Shown piece by piece: positions 11,501-23,759 of a stretch of 64,000 bases of DNA. The stretch lies in NCBI GenBank assembly GCA_014871385.1, contig CM026426.1, positions 60,364,084-60,428,083 of the forward strand. Reading direction: 5' to 3'. The translations under genes were made by a program, and so were the position numbers. The notes under the pieces were generated by a model. It ran no database searches, was not told the origin of the DNA, and saw only the letters and a list, made by a program, of their open reading frames with translations. Position 1 is the first letter of the stretch, and every line of letters starts with the position of its first letter. Origin of the DNA: Ceratodon purpureus. Its lineage: Eukaryota > Streptophyta > Bryopsida > Pseudoditrichales > Ditrichaceae.

Positions 11501-14500
11501 CCTTACCGTGGCGACATGATGGTAATCCCTGCTCTATGACTCGAGCATAGTGTTCTTTTAATACTGCAATTTATTTCGAAGGCGGATTAATTTAAAACGG
11601 ACTGAAATAGATAGGGTTTAGTAGCATTTTAAATTGTTTTCGTCATGGTTGACAGTGATTGTTACTCCATTCTATGATGCAGCCATGGAGGCGAAGCAAG
11701 TCAGGAGGTTCCTGTGCGATCATCGTATGGAAGGATTACCCCCGACACCTCATCTGTACGTATTCAGAGTTCTTTTCAAATGTCTGTACGGGCCGTATAG
11801 ATTATTGATTTGTCCTCTGTATGGGTTAACGGACAGTATTATCAGAAATGAGTGCAGTTTAGTAATGAACATCCATCGAGCATTGTTGCTCTTCATGATG
11901 GAAGGGATGTATACTTATTCCGGAATTCCCTTTGGGCTGGGGGAAACGTTGCGGGCAAAGGTTCTAGGTGAAGTAGAAAGGATAAACTCCGGGGAAGGCA
12001 AGGACTTAGGTCACAGCGTGCTCGGGTGGGTGGCTAGGGTTAGAATTAGGGCCTTACAGGACCTGGTAGTCTGCAATGCTATGGAATTCAACACAGTGTG
12101 GGGAAATCCTTCACACAAGCATTGGAAGGAGCATGTGAAGACTTGTGATTGGATCCTACGCACACGGGAGGAGCATGACGTCGGCTGGGTCCCCACTCTG
12201 CACACTCCCAACTGGAATCCCGGAGTGGCCGCTTTGAGGCTTAGGATTCAGGAGAGTGTCAACGATATCCACGGGACATTGAAAAGGGAGGACGCTGCCT
12301 ACTCGGCAGTGTGTTCAAAAGAGTTTACTCACACGGTTGCACTGGAAAATGACCAGTGCTTGCGGAAGGGTGCTGTTTCTTCGCCCGACATGGTTGAAGC
12401 TCATTTGGTGCCTATGGTAGAAGGTGGTGTGGAAGACTGTAGAATTGAGTCCGATATTCAGAATCTGAGCCCTACGCATGTAGTGGAGAACACAAGGGAA
12501 GGTGATACAAATGCCACGGTCATACAACGCACAGAGGAGCATCTACTCAGTGGCACGGGTTACGTAGATCTAAAGACATCCCTTGGTAGTGTCACTGAGA
12601 GTGAAGACTTGAAGCAGACTGTGCCGGGTGTGAGGCTAATGTCCTAGATGAGCGCAGCAATAATATACTTGACCATGTTGGAGCGGGTGCTCAGAAGAAC
12701 GTGACGTACTTGGAGGCGGGTCATTTCCCAAGCACTAAACCCCCACTTCCAACTCAGTGTCACAATGTCAAGGTTGACGACCTAGTTCCATCCGATGCAA
12801 CTGTAGTCCAACTCGGGTGCAGTGTCACGACTCCTTCGGTCGCGTTTCCGGTTGACCACAGTGACAGCGTCACAAAGAAGGATTCGAATACCTCCGATAT
12901 TCGAGCTGGGGAGGAAGAGGCCAGTGTCACCGTCCATTCTCCGGTGGTTTCGAAATCAGTTCCGGCATCTTCCGGTGACACTGACAGTGCCGAGACTATC
13001 TGTGTCACAGACGATGTCAATGTTAGTAATGATTTGAATATCAAAGCTGATATCAATGTCACTGACGCTGTGGGGGGAGAGTCACATTCAAATGATGGGC
13101 TGCGGTCGATGGAGACGATACCTCGAGTCCAAGAAGTCCCAGACTTGGTCGATCCATCTAGGGACAGAGGTTCTGAGGCAACTGTGACACTCCAATACAG
13201 CACAGTCCTACCTTTGCTGGAGGGTACTCAAGCGAATTTTGTCCCCACAGTGTTTCCTGAAATCCGCGACATTTTAGAAGAAGACCATTCGCCGTCGGTT
13301 GTAACCCCTCTTTTGACACTCAGTGAGTTCCACAACACTGCTCACGTAGGAGAGGACATGGTCGTGGAAGAGACCACCTTTTCGCAGGATCCAAGCTTTC
13401 ACCAATGGGTGAAGGGCCACCCAGAAGCAAACATGCGCACACCTTACAAGGGCGTATCCATTGTACCTGGCAACAGCGGCCAAGAGGTGGCATGTGTGGA
13501 GAAAGATTCGCCATGTAGGAATCTAAGTGCTACTTTCGATGAGGAGGACGATCTGGAGGTTACTACTGCGGAGCTCGTGAACTTATCTTAGCGGTCTGAA
13601 AAAAAAAGTAAGGAGATTGATGAGGAGGCAGAAAGTGTTGAGGACAATTAGGTCTCCAATGTCATGGCAGCAGCTCCTTGGCCGAGTTGTGCTATGGTGC
13701 GAGTTGATGATGTTGCTGTCATGACATTGGCTCAGGCTTATAATTACTTACACATCGAGGACTTCTTGCAGACCTTGCCGGGACGTCAGGGGAAGAAGAA
13801 CGGTGCGGTTGAAGTCATCTTCTTCAGTGAGAAGCACAAGGAGCTGGAAGTAAAGTTCCAGGCAATAAGAGATCTGAATCGTGTAAGGACTCGACTTGGA
13901 AATGACATTGTCGATTTTGTCATGTCCCGGCTTTATTTTCAGTACCCTTCTTGCTATAGACACAAGATAATGTTTACTCTCTCCCGGATTAGTTCGACAT
14001 TTAGGTGTTCACTCTCGGACCATGAGGGTTTGCTGAAGTGGGCAACGACGTTTCTAAAACCACCTCCTCCTATCAAGGTTCATCAGGAAAAGGAGATTCT
14101 TGTTCCGTGGGTGGCCCATGACCACTGGTCACTTTTGGTTTTCCAGTATGACAAAGTTGTTCATCTAGATTCATCAAAGTCGGGAAAATATCATAAGCCG
14201 GAAAAGGACCATTCAGCTTTTGTTCAGTGGATTTCCCGAGCCTGGCAGACCTTACGTAGAGTAGAACCATATGATGTGCCCGTTGTGATTCTAGAAGTGC
14301 TCCTCCAATCGGGGCAATACGAATGCGGTCACCATACAATAAGGAACACAATACTGTACTTGAAGGTGACAACCTCAGAACCCTGTATTACAGTTTCCGT
14401 CCATATAGTTTTATTTAGTGTTGTGAATAGTGTTTATTAGTTTCCTGACCTCAGTTTGTGGTAAAATGTTAATTAGCTCCGAGCGTGGACATCAACCAGG

Positions 14501-14650
14501 AGAGAAGCATTGATGAAGACTGCGTTGATGGCCCCTTTCAAGCCGAAGAAGACAAACATGGAAGTCCTGTGTCTTTTAGCTAGGGAACTAGACAATGACA
14601 GACGTGACACTAGATTCAGGGCACCGTTCTCTGTTCCACAGAAGAAGTGA
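8598..14650 (+). pseudogene. Ulp1-like (SUMO protease family) gene of MULE-B, six exons with lesions
   Basis: Exons 8598-8694, 8811-8864, 9220-11062, 11170-11521, 11683-14365 and 14477-14650 join in phase at every GT-AG border, giving roughly 1,750 codons. The N-terminus has a CAKCGARTG pair and a zinc-finger-like CIHCGKNEF...HRH segment. The middle is basic, then come the PFTFH/WDCDSGEEF block and the DPSFHQW/TPYKGVSIV block. The C-terminus is a C48-type protease with DHWSLLVF (His), VHLDSS (Asp) and a final QYECGHHTIRN (Gln/Cys). Such proteases cleave SUMO or related tags; the role here is unknown. Lesions are an in-frame TGA at 9636, a frameshift near 10440, a frameshift near 12620, and TAGs at 13589 and 13649. 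The MULE-A copy has CAG where this copy has the TAG at 13589. The protease domain itself (13664-14365) is open. Confidence 0.8.
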
Positions 14651-15254
14651 GTAGGTACTTTCATGCTTGGACCGCCGACATAGGAGCAGTGGTCGTAGAA
14701 TGAGATGCTGCTACACTGAACTCCGGACATTTAATTAGAATTACTGATTACACTACTTTGTACATGCAAGTTCTTTTGTATACGATGCTTGAATGGCTAA
14801 TGGTTGATGTTGTAATTTCCATACACTATGTAAGCTTGCCGTCTTCAAAGACATCGACGATTAGATGCAATGCAAGAGCGGCATTGAGATCCCTGCCTCG
14901 GTATCGCTCGGTATCGAAGCATTCAGTTTTGTGAAACGATTTAATTTACTGCGTGAAACTTCCAACTAGCTTTAATTACAAAAAATGCATAACTTAATTG
15001 ACTCTTATAAAGAGTTCGGAACAACCTCTTATTTTACTCGGAAGGGTTAGACACTGAATATTTACATAAAAGCCGTACAGTAATAGTTCGATACAAGTAT
15101 ATATGGTTTAGGGTTTAGGGTTTTAGGCGTAAAGAAGTTCCCATAGCAGTAGAACGTGGAGAGTACTCATAACATCAACTCACGCTGATTGTATATAAGA
15201 ACTACCGTCCTTGCTTTGGACCCTCTCTTGAATCTTTTATTTCCCATGTCATAG
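14651..15254. other. Non-coding stretch of MULE-B between Ulp1-like gene and small ORF
   Basis: 3' flank of the Ulp1-like gene. No gene is seen. A GGTTTAGGGTTTAGGG telomere-like word occurs at about 15107-15121. Confidence 0.5.
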
Positions 15255-15640
15255 GTTGTTATCTACGGCAGAATTAGTTTGGTTCCTAGAGAGATGGATG
15301 GGCTAGAATCAGAAGTTTTGGAGTTCTTAGCCACAATGGCCGACTTTGTCGACCTACCTGTGTGGGACACGCCTCCATCTATTCCGTCTTTCAAACTCAC
15401 CATCGTGCCACTTCAAAATGATCAGAAATATCCTCCAGTGTTGTCGTTAGGGCACGCACACTTGAAGCAATAGAGGGCAATTCCCCTAGGTGTTGAGTCA
15501 AAGGCTTCGGAAAGGAAGAGGGTCGTTCTCTTCCCCGAGTGTGAGCAGTTCAAGGGAGTGACGCCGAAGGCTACTTATGTGACACTCCTGCAAGGCCAGT
15601 CGAGGTGGAAGAAACCAAAACGCGACACCAAGGGTACGGA
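15255..15640 (+). pseudogene. Unrecognised ORF in MULE-B
   Basis: An open frame broken by one TAG (15471-15473, after HLKQ) encodes segments such as MDGLESEVLEFLATMADFVD, KASERKRVVLFPECEQFKGV and LLQGQSRWKKPKRDTKG. I do not recognise it. It follows the Ulp1-like gene on the same strand and could be a 3' exon or a separate small gene. No equivalent was found in MULE-A between 24967 and 26794. Confidence 0.3.
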
Positions 15641-15659
15641 ATGTGGATGCACGTCGGTG

Positions 15660-17640
15660 GTATACTGTACTCACAGTAGTTGATAGTTATGGACATTTAG
15701 GCAATTCGCTAAAGTATCAATACGTACATTCTAGTGTGTTGTAAAGTGGAAATCTAGGTATGCGAATAGAAGTAATAGAATAAGACGGGTGAGCGGACCG
15801 TGCAACTCCTCTCCCATGTAAGTTTCGGATAATCATGTTCAGATAGTCATACCCCTAAGACTGTGACACTAGCCAGCACGTGATACATTGTGACATTGTG
15901 ACATTGAGTGGAAAAAGTGTGTAACTGCTACTTGGTCACGGCGGGGGAATAAAAAGAGGAAAGGGACTACTTCTTCCTTTGTTCAAACTGACTTATATGA
16001 GCAGTCATGAAATTGTTGTTTCCCATTTTGCATTGTACAACGGTTTTCCAAATTCACTATTTCTTAAGTACTGTGTATACTAACATTGTGGTCTATGACA
16101 CGCTTTTTAATTATTTTAAATAAATACTTATAGTATTAATTCTCAAGTCGTTTCTTTAATGGTGATATATTTTCAATTCTAATATATAATTTATTTATTT
16201 TTCTTACATTATGAGTCTTAAGCGTATATGTTCCAAATACTCTCCTTCATATCTTATAATGAACTACTTTCGATAAACTATCAATGACTTAATTGTCATT
16301 TTGCATTGAATATTTTCTTCATGGAAACGTAACTGATTTTATATTCACAGTAGTATACATGATATATAAATTTCACCGTACCCGTTTGAACGATTTATTT
16401 TACATTAAGATGTTACATTATATGTATTTAAAAAAAAATTAAAAAATATTCAACTTAAATATTTATATCTAAATGGTCAAGTGATGATTTTTGATGTAGT
16501 TTAACAATCACATTGCATACAATGCAAAAAAGCTTGATATTAGACGACCTTATTTTCATAGTCTTTTTATTAAATTGTAATTCTTAAATAAAATTTTCAA
16601 CAAATTACTCTATTATTTATTAGGCCATAGGATGTGTAAATTTATATGCATATTCTTTTAGAAGTTATCTAAATCTTATATATCATTTTTTTTTTCCGCT
16701 ACCTAGTAATATGTTCATATTATTAATATGTTTACACTCCTCGGACTTAGAGGGGAAATATACAAAAATTAAAGGTAAGCGTATAGATAAATTTATTTAT
16801 ACCTATACACATATCCAATAGTAACGATGTTTGCAATTATCTACTTCTATAATCCAAAAAAAAAAATTTAAAAAAAACATAAGTTGGAGTTTAACATCCA
16901 ATTCGAGTTCTATGTTTTGTAGGATACAATATTCCTAAATGCTTCAATTTATAATCATCATACAATAATACGCTTAGTCATAAAACATATATCCTGATTT
17001 CCTTACACTCGGGATATCTCAGGTACAAGTAAGGAGTACATATAGGGGTATATGGGAAATTGCCCGTGTTAATTATTCCTTACTTGATTTTACAATGGGG
17101 TTAAATGATAATTAGATAATCAAGCACCATTAAACATAACTTGGATATAATACAAACGTATAACAGTTAAGATATTCAAGTAAATGTTAACTAGAAAAGG
17201 GTTTGATTCATATGCTTTCACCTTTCAATTTCAAGAAACTCTGATACTCACAAGTACTTGTACAGATAAGGGCAAATTATTTCCCTCTCCCGTGCAAATA
17301 GGTTCTTGTTTACATCTTCACATAGAATCTATGAGGTATTCCTTCGCGGAGAATGGGCGACCATGTTTACGTATGCAATATTAAAGAGAGTTTGTGACAT
17401 CTTTCAAACTTCAGTTGAATCCCAACTTATGATGCGAGTAACTAGAATCGGATGTAATGTACTTAACAAATAACTCGACACGGAGTCAATGAGACATCAT
17501 TACAGATAACATGACAGTGTCACAGGCTTCAAGCAAACCGTGTCAAGGACATTTAAAATCATATGCATTCACTGGCATGGTCAGATAGGATACATTGCGG
17601 GAACAAGTGAAGCTAAAAATTTCTCTGTGACACTAGAATA
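15660..17640. other. AT-rich spacer between the two convergent MULE-B genes
   Basis: Very AT-rich from about 16000 to 17150, with no coding potential. GTGACAC heptamers stand at its edges (15.86, 17.52 and 17.63 kb), and TTGTGACATTGTGACATTG occurs at about 15889. MULE-A has a similar spacer at 24967-26794. Confidence 0.6.
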
Positions 17641-17642
17641 CG

Positions 17643-20600
17643 CTACTTAGCACTGTAATTGCTCAGATTGTCCCATTCATTCTCGTCGAGTCCGGAGTAG
17701 AATTGCCTCATAACCCAATCCGCTTCCATCTCGTCTTCCGCCATGGTATCTTCACACCCCGATTGAGAAAGAAACGTCCACGATTAGTGTCTATTCTGCC
17801 ACGGCGGACTGCTCCATCAGAACGGTCCCTCCGTTACTTCCTCTTCTTCCATGGGCCTCCAGTACGCGCCATTGCTTGACAGGCGCAACCCTCCAATGAC
17901 TGTGCATGTCCGACGCCCCCTTCATGACGTGCTATTCCGCCACAGCTGATATCTCTCGTCTTCCAAAGATACGATAGTAATAGTAACCCTAAACCAAAAA
18001 CTAGAAGATCCATGATCTCACAGTCAACGACCAACCCTATGCGAATCATGTCTGCCACCCAACAAAATCCCGAGGACGTACACGAAGGTGGAAAACAAAA
18101 AGAGAACCACATCGACTGGATTGAAGGGCATATCAGTGTGCACTCAATGAACAGTGTCACAATGACGAAGAGTGACGGTGACGCAACGTTCGGGATGGAA
18201 TATGTCCCGTTCAGAGCAATTGAAGAGCAACGTTACCTAAAGACGACGTGCCACCGAGGGTCCGCCCCGTTCTAGGAAGTCCTTCCGTCAACGAAGCTTG
18301 GATCCCATTCCGTCGTCAACGGTCTCAAACATAGGAGATCCAGCCTGTGGATGTAGTGTCCCCTCTCTCTTCTCCACTTTTAGTCTCCGCAGTCGACCAA
18401 GTGTTTGATTTAGCTCCGCGACTAAGTGTTCCTGTAGGAAAGAATCCTCATCCACTAATTCATGGAGATGAATAAACTGCTCTCGCAGCGTATCTTCAAG
18501 ATCAATAATATGGCCCCTCCTTGGAGTAGTAACTGGTGTTTGAGGTACCGACGTGTGATCCCCTAAAGGAGTATACACCTCAACTGGTACCTTATTCTGG
18601 ACTCTACTTGGTGTTAGTAATTGCCCTAAACCTCCATTAGCATTACCAGCCATTCTCCCACAGTATCGTGCAATCGTTCCCTCGGCTATGTCGGGGTTCA
18701 TCAACATAACCACCTTTACATGATGTTTGCACATGTTCCCTTGTTGTGCCCAAATACAATTACAAACACCCCACTTAGATCCCGGGTTATACACAGTATA
18801 CCGCATGTGTGGATGCGACGTAGACGTGACCATCGCAGTGTCACCTTCCTCCACTGGCAGTGTCACGTCCGTGTCAGGGATCTCTCTGGCCTTCGAAATT
18901 GAGTCTACGACGGTATCCTACATCTTTTTGTTGTCAACGAAACCCTTTTCCTTTCGGAGATCCTTGTACCAGTAATGGTCAACAACATCCTCTGTCAAAG
19001 CAGTAATGCACCAATCCACTCTTCTTCCCGTCATCCTACTTCGTTCAGACTTCAATATCGACTTCGCAAAGCCGTGGTACCCTTCAATGGCTGCATTTGT
19101 ATCCTGGCCGCAATAATGCAAATTCCTCAGACCAACCACCCACATGTGCACTTTATCTAGCCATTGTTCTTTCATATATGCCCAGAACTCGTTTTCCTTT
19201 GGATATTTTTTCTACAGCTCCTCTAGTTTCTTTCTAGCCCAATCTATCCCCTCTGCACTGGGTGGTGAAGACCGGTCGTACATTATCTCACCCAGCTCCT
19301 TCATGATCGCAGCTCGTACCCCGATGTCAGCAATCTTGTAACACGAGTTTTTCTGCCAGGCCCTCCGAACGTGCCACAAGCAAAGGAATATGGCACTATT
19401 GGGCCACGTCTCACTCTAGAAGTAATTCAACACAATATAAGTAACATTGTAACACTGATGTCAATATCGTATATATACATGTATATATTATACTGCGGTG
19501 ACACTGTGACACTCAATAAATAAAAACAGTGTCACATATACTTAGAAGACCATTTCTAAATTATCGGGTATGAGGTATGAAATCTCACTTTATAGCATTT
19601 ATTTCTCCTTGGGCACAATCCACAATAAAGGCTTCAGGTTTCCAGTCAGGTTGTTCAGCGACCATTCTTGCATTTAAAGCTCTCATCCATGGTGTAAGAT
19701 TCACTTCGGCGCAACTGGATATCAAAATGAAGGCTATGGGAATGCCATTATGCCATTCGTCAAAAACCATGAGCGGGTACAATGGAAACTGCAACATGCC
19801 AGAACCAGGGTGATGAAGTCAGTGTCACGGGTTGACAACAGCTGAAACGACCAGTGTTACAGCCTGATACAACATAATGAGTTCATTAGGTTTAGATTGT
19901 TAGTACCTTCTTCTCATTCGTTGTGAACGTGGCGTCGACTGAAATTCCTCCACGATGGCCATGTTTTAACATCATCTTTTTCTGCCAGTCCGTCTGTATC
20001 CCAATTGTGAATGGCATATTCGTCCCTGTGAGTTCCCCTGGGATAGGCACCGGTGTCTCCTTATTAGATTCCGTATAGTAAAAGACCTTATTGGGATTTT
20101 TCTGAACCCACATTCGAACACTCTGCGCGTCGTTTTTGTGTAACATGTATGTTTCATGAGCCAGTTTTCCGGATATATTGCGAATGTCTTTAGTCGTAAG
20201 CAGGAGATCCGGCGTTATATCCCTCCCCTCAGCCTGGTATTGTTTCAACATATCCAGATGCTTCTTCATAATCTGATTTGAAGAGTCTTTTCAACGCAGG
20301 CATTCCTCCACAAATGTTCGAATTTCCGGCGACAAATGGGCTGAGAAAGCGCTCCTATCCCCTGATTTCATCCCGTCGTGCACAACCAACCCGTCTCGGT
20401 TCACATGCTTTCCCTGGAGTATGCATATCTCCGACACATGTGGCGCGTGAAGAAGACTCTTCACAGTGAACTGAGCCAAACATCCCCGTTTTATCGACCC
20501 CCCCGTCCCACTTCTTTTTTGAGTCTCTCTTTATTTTCTGACGACCGGAATCTTTCTTCTCCAACTCCGCTTCGGCTTGCTTCACCAACATCAATATATC

Positions 20601-21590
20601 CCCAAGCTGCCCCCCTAGAACCGGTTCGCTATTCTCCCCATCTGGTATCCCAGGTACATTCAGCTGTGAGCACACATCATCACCGTGGACACACAACGCA
20701 TACAAGAGTGGAGTAAGACAGTCTGTGACACTGGTGTGGTCTTCTGCCATAGGCACATCTGCCGGTGGCACTAAGTTACTTCCCACGAATTCGTGGTCTT
20801 CGACAGCAGCTTCTACGACCTCCCCTTCACGCCCTCCACTTCTCACCTCCACGCCATTGTGACACTGATGCTTGGGAGGGGTTGATCCCTTCTTCTTCCT
20901 AGCTGCATACTTCCTTGGAGCACGTTTCTTAGGAATCACTGGATCAACGACTGAACCCGGATCAGAGGATAGGGCACCTGTAACGGGGCATCCAGAGGCC
21001 GTGGAGGACAATTGCACCTCTACCGCAGTCGCCTTTGCCTTCGAAGCCCACCTCCTAACCGGCTTCTGTGTTGCCGTGTCAGTGGTGACACTGGACTGCA
21101 CAGCAAGGTCAGCCTCTTTCTTCTTTCGAGGTCCTCTTTTCCGCACTGTCGGAGCATGTGTTGCGTTAATTTCTTCGGTATCAGGGATCTCATTCAGATC
21201 TGGAATCTGCAATGGCGCATCTGACTGGACTATGTCTCCACTTGAATTCTCCTCCTCTCCATCTCCTTTGGATTTCTTACCTCGTCTCTTCTTGGGCAAT
21301 GCAAGGGCACCAGAAAACATCCAATCCATCGCGTCTACACCACATCCAGGAGTTTTGGACTTAAACCTGCATGGCGGTTTCCTCCCCTCTGGATCTTTAA
21401 CTCTCCTTGCTCGTGCTTTACGTGTGGGCGCAATGGAGTTAACTTCGAGGACGCAATCAGGTGGACGTTTCTTCTTCTTCGGTTTGGGCAGTAGGTCCTC
21501 GGTAATTGGCTTCACAATGTGAGAAAAATCCTACGGCCCATACTCGCATCTATAGCTGCAGAATTTGAATGTTCCATCAAAAACCGTAAA
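17643..21590 (-). pseudogene. MuDR-type transposase of MULE-B with SWIM zinc finger
   Basis: Read from about 21590 downward. A cysteine motif CSYRCEYGP is followed by a long basic, disordered region with KPKKKKRPP and several GPRKKK stretches (21515-20510), then the catalytic region. GISVDATFTTNEKK (near 19930) gives the first Asp, VFDEWHNG follows after an intron (19910-19797), and FIVDCAQGE (near 19620) gives the second Asp. After another intron come FLCLWHVRRAW and DTNAAIEGYH (near 19090), which probably supplies the Glu. The SWIM finger CNCIWAQQGNMCKHH is at about 18760. The C-terminal tail FYSGLDENEWDNLS is at 17643-17744. Lesions are a TAG after EYGP, an extra base in the seven-C run 20498-20504, TGAs after EECLR and after SKLR, and TAGs after KLEEL and after NKKM. 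Confidence 0.85.
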
Positions 21591-21639
21591 CCCTAAAGTG
21601 CATAGTAATGGAAAATGCACACGCAATACAATACACTGT

Positions 21640-22327
21640 GACAGTACCTAACTTACTGGGTGAAGTCGAGGGCAGTCTTGTGCCCATCTTGGCTTTGATT
21701 GGGACGTCGATTCTCCTTCGTGGGTCGGAATCTGCATTGCGCTCCCTCTCGACCGCACTGCATTCCCTCTATGAAGTCATGAACACAACTTGTAGGCACA
21801 AAACATTGCTGGACAGTATGCGACTCCCTGGACGGTCGATACTCTAGCTCTCACCTCAAATCGCTTGGACCGAAGATGCCCGGGGGTGGATTTTGAACCC
21901 GTTCCTCGATGGACTGCACTTGAAGCTTCTAAAGATCTTAAGCACCAACGTCTACCTCGAAGTCATCGACTTTGACATCAGCAGTAGGGAAGAACGTACT
22001 CTTTAGATCCACCGTCTCCATAATCGCAAGCACGTTGAGTCACCGAATACGCCAAACAACTTCTACCTGGACACAGAACAGTCGATCTCTTCCTACACAA
22101 ATGATCCCAAATAAATTAACAAAACAGAAACACTACAAATCGTAGCTGACATTCAAGGTTTCCAGGCAATATGCGCTCCTACGCGATGAGCACGCAACGA
22201 CGAACTCTCTCAGATCCAACACATCTGTGATACGCGGAAACGTGGCTCCAAAAGTGAATCGATTACATGCACAGCCAAAAGAACACAGAACAATGTAAAC
22301 CCGGCAACCATAACACTGGAGCCCTAA
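21640..22327. other. Upstream flank of MULE-B transposase
   Basis: No gene recognised. This block lies between the right TIR and the transposase start and probably holds its promoter and leader. Confidence 0.4.
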
Positions 22328-22626
22328 TGGAAACCCTAGTCGACAGTCGCTAATGGGAGGTGGAGGAAGAATGACGTGGCGTGACGTCATCTTTTGTGGG
22401 TCACGGTCAGTTAAAAAAATTAGTGTCACGTCGATGTCCAGTGTTGAGTGTCACGTTGTAGTCGACGGGTGTCACAATGTAACGCGCGTTCCGAGTTACC
22501 GAGACGCGGAGTTACTCGGGAGCCGAGACGCGGGGAAAACAGGGCCCTCCACGGTGGCAGTCCACGGTGGACGCCAAGGCGCGCCGTCCCGCCCTATCCT
22601 TTCCTACGGGGCATTTAGCGTTCTCC
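22328..22626 (-). repeat. MULE-B right terminal inverted repeat (299 bp)
   Basis: Reverse complement of 8107-8405 with few mismatches, three GTGTCAC heptamers kept, terminus GCGTTCTCC at 22618-22626. It probably drives the minus-strand transposase. Confidence 0.95.
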
Positions 22627-22635
22627 TGCAATCAG
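22627..22635 (+). repeat. MULE-B right 9-bp target site duplication
   Basis: TGCAATCAG, identical to 8098-8106. Confidence 0.97.
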
Positions 22636-22911
22636 CACATGAATGGTTTTGGAATACATATATCTAGTGTCTGATATGTATTGGAACCTATATTTGAAGA
22701 CAGCGTCGCTCATTGGGATCTTTGGCATGGAGGCAACCACAGACATCATGACAATAATATAAACTAACTCTTTTGATGGTAGCGATATGCTTTGTGTAAC
22801 TGTCTAATTGCAGATGACTGTCGGCAGAAAGAACAAATTTAGTGCAGCAGTCTTATGATCATGTATTTGCATTGTTCTGATGCCTTCACTGTTTCCGCTT
22901 TTTTTAAACAG

Positions 22912-23230
22912 CTTGACAATCACAGAAATCAGCTTATTCAGGTATTTCACATTCTTAAAATATGTTTCAGTGACCTTGCTTCACCTATAGCGTTTGTGGT
23001 TCTACTTATCTGTTCATTTGACCGTGCGCAATCGTGAATGGATCCTCAAACATTCAAGAGTGGGATTTCTGGTTGGTGCAGTTGGAGTTGATTCTCAGTT
23101 CAGCTACTGTAGTGGTGGCTCTCTTTGCACTTGTTGCCGGTATATTTGGTATGAACATCCCTTATGAGTGGAACACAGATCACGCGGAGGCTTTTACATC
23201 GGGACGCATCTTTTTGGCAGTAAACACGTA
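22912..23230 (+). pseudogene. MRS2/CorA-type magnesium transporter gene fragment captured by CACTA-1
   Basis: Exon 22912-22941 (acceptor AAACAG, donor GTATTT) encodes LDNHRNQLIQ. The next exon, from 23082, encodes LELILSSATVVVALFALVAG followed by IFGMNIPYEWN. This is the last cytosolic helix and first transmembrane helix of the plant MRS2 family, including the signature Gly-Met-Asn that forms the Mg2+ selectivity filter. The frame runs to a TAG near 23229, before the second transmembrane helix. Upstream exons of the long cytosolic domain are absent. It is a captured fragment, not a functional transporter. Confidence 0.85.
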
Positions 23231-23457
23231 GAACTTGACATTCTTGTGAAAGTCTGTTTTGTTGCTTTAGGTCAGTTGAGTAGGTGCTACCTTTTCTGCC
23301 AGAACATCATACGATCAGACAAGAGTTTTCAGTACCCGCCCATCCCATTTTGCTTAAACTTACGACCTTAACTTGCGTTGCTGCCGAATGTTGCTGACAA
23401 AGTTTTGAACAGACAATGCTTGTGTGCGTGGAGGAATTGGTCATAGTGACATAACAA

Positions 23458-23612
23458 TGTAGATATAATGTAGATAGAGATATAATGTAGATATAGATAT
23501 AATCTAGATCTAGATATGATGTAGATTAGATCTAGATATGATGTAGATTAGATCTAGATATAATGTAGATATAGATATAATCTAGATCTGGATATAGTCT
23601 AGATCTAGATAT
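23458..23612 (+). repeat. AT-rich irregular tandem repeat
   Basis: Imperfect repeats of TAGATATAATG and TAGATCTAGATATGATG, with internal TAGATCTA palindromes. No coding content. Confidence 0.85.
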
Positions 23613-23759
23613 AATGTAAATTTAAAAATATATTTAATCTAATCACACATCTATAGAATCAACCATGTACTCTTAGATTATACCACAACTATAGTGTGTA
23701 TCCCTAGATTCCATTACATCTACTGGATCAACCATATATTCTTAGATTCCATCGCGTTT

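Larger units (their letters stand above)
8107..22626. mobile_element. MULE-B: full-length 14.5-kb Mutator-like element with Ulp1-like gene
   Basis: Nearly identical 299-bp terminal inverted repeats (8107-8405 and 22328-22626, termini GGAGAACGCTAAATG) are bordered by a perfect 9-bp target duplication. The element carries two convergent genes: a Ulp1-like protease gene (+, 8598-14650) and a MuDR-type transposase with a SWIM zinc finger (-, about 21590-17643), separated by a small unknown ORF and an AT-rich spacer. Mutator elements carrying Ulp1-like genes are known in flowering plants (Kaonashi-type elements). Here the same partnership is seen with a different transposase layout. The two TIRs differ at only about a dozen positions, so insertion is fairly recent, yet both genes have stops and frameshifts. 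Confidence 0.95.

Noticed and set aside
15107..15121. Telomere-like TTTAGGG words as an interstitial telomere
   Set aside because: Only two or three units; such words are common in plant promoters.
18012..18275. Plus-strand open frame of 87 codons
   Set aside because: It overlaps the 3' part of the minus-strand MULE-B transposase and has no features of its own.
20872..21522. Long plus-strand open frame
   Set aside because: Antisense to the basic N-terminal region of the MULE-B transposase, whose frame is conserved with family motifs downstream.
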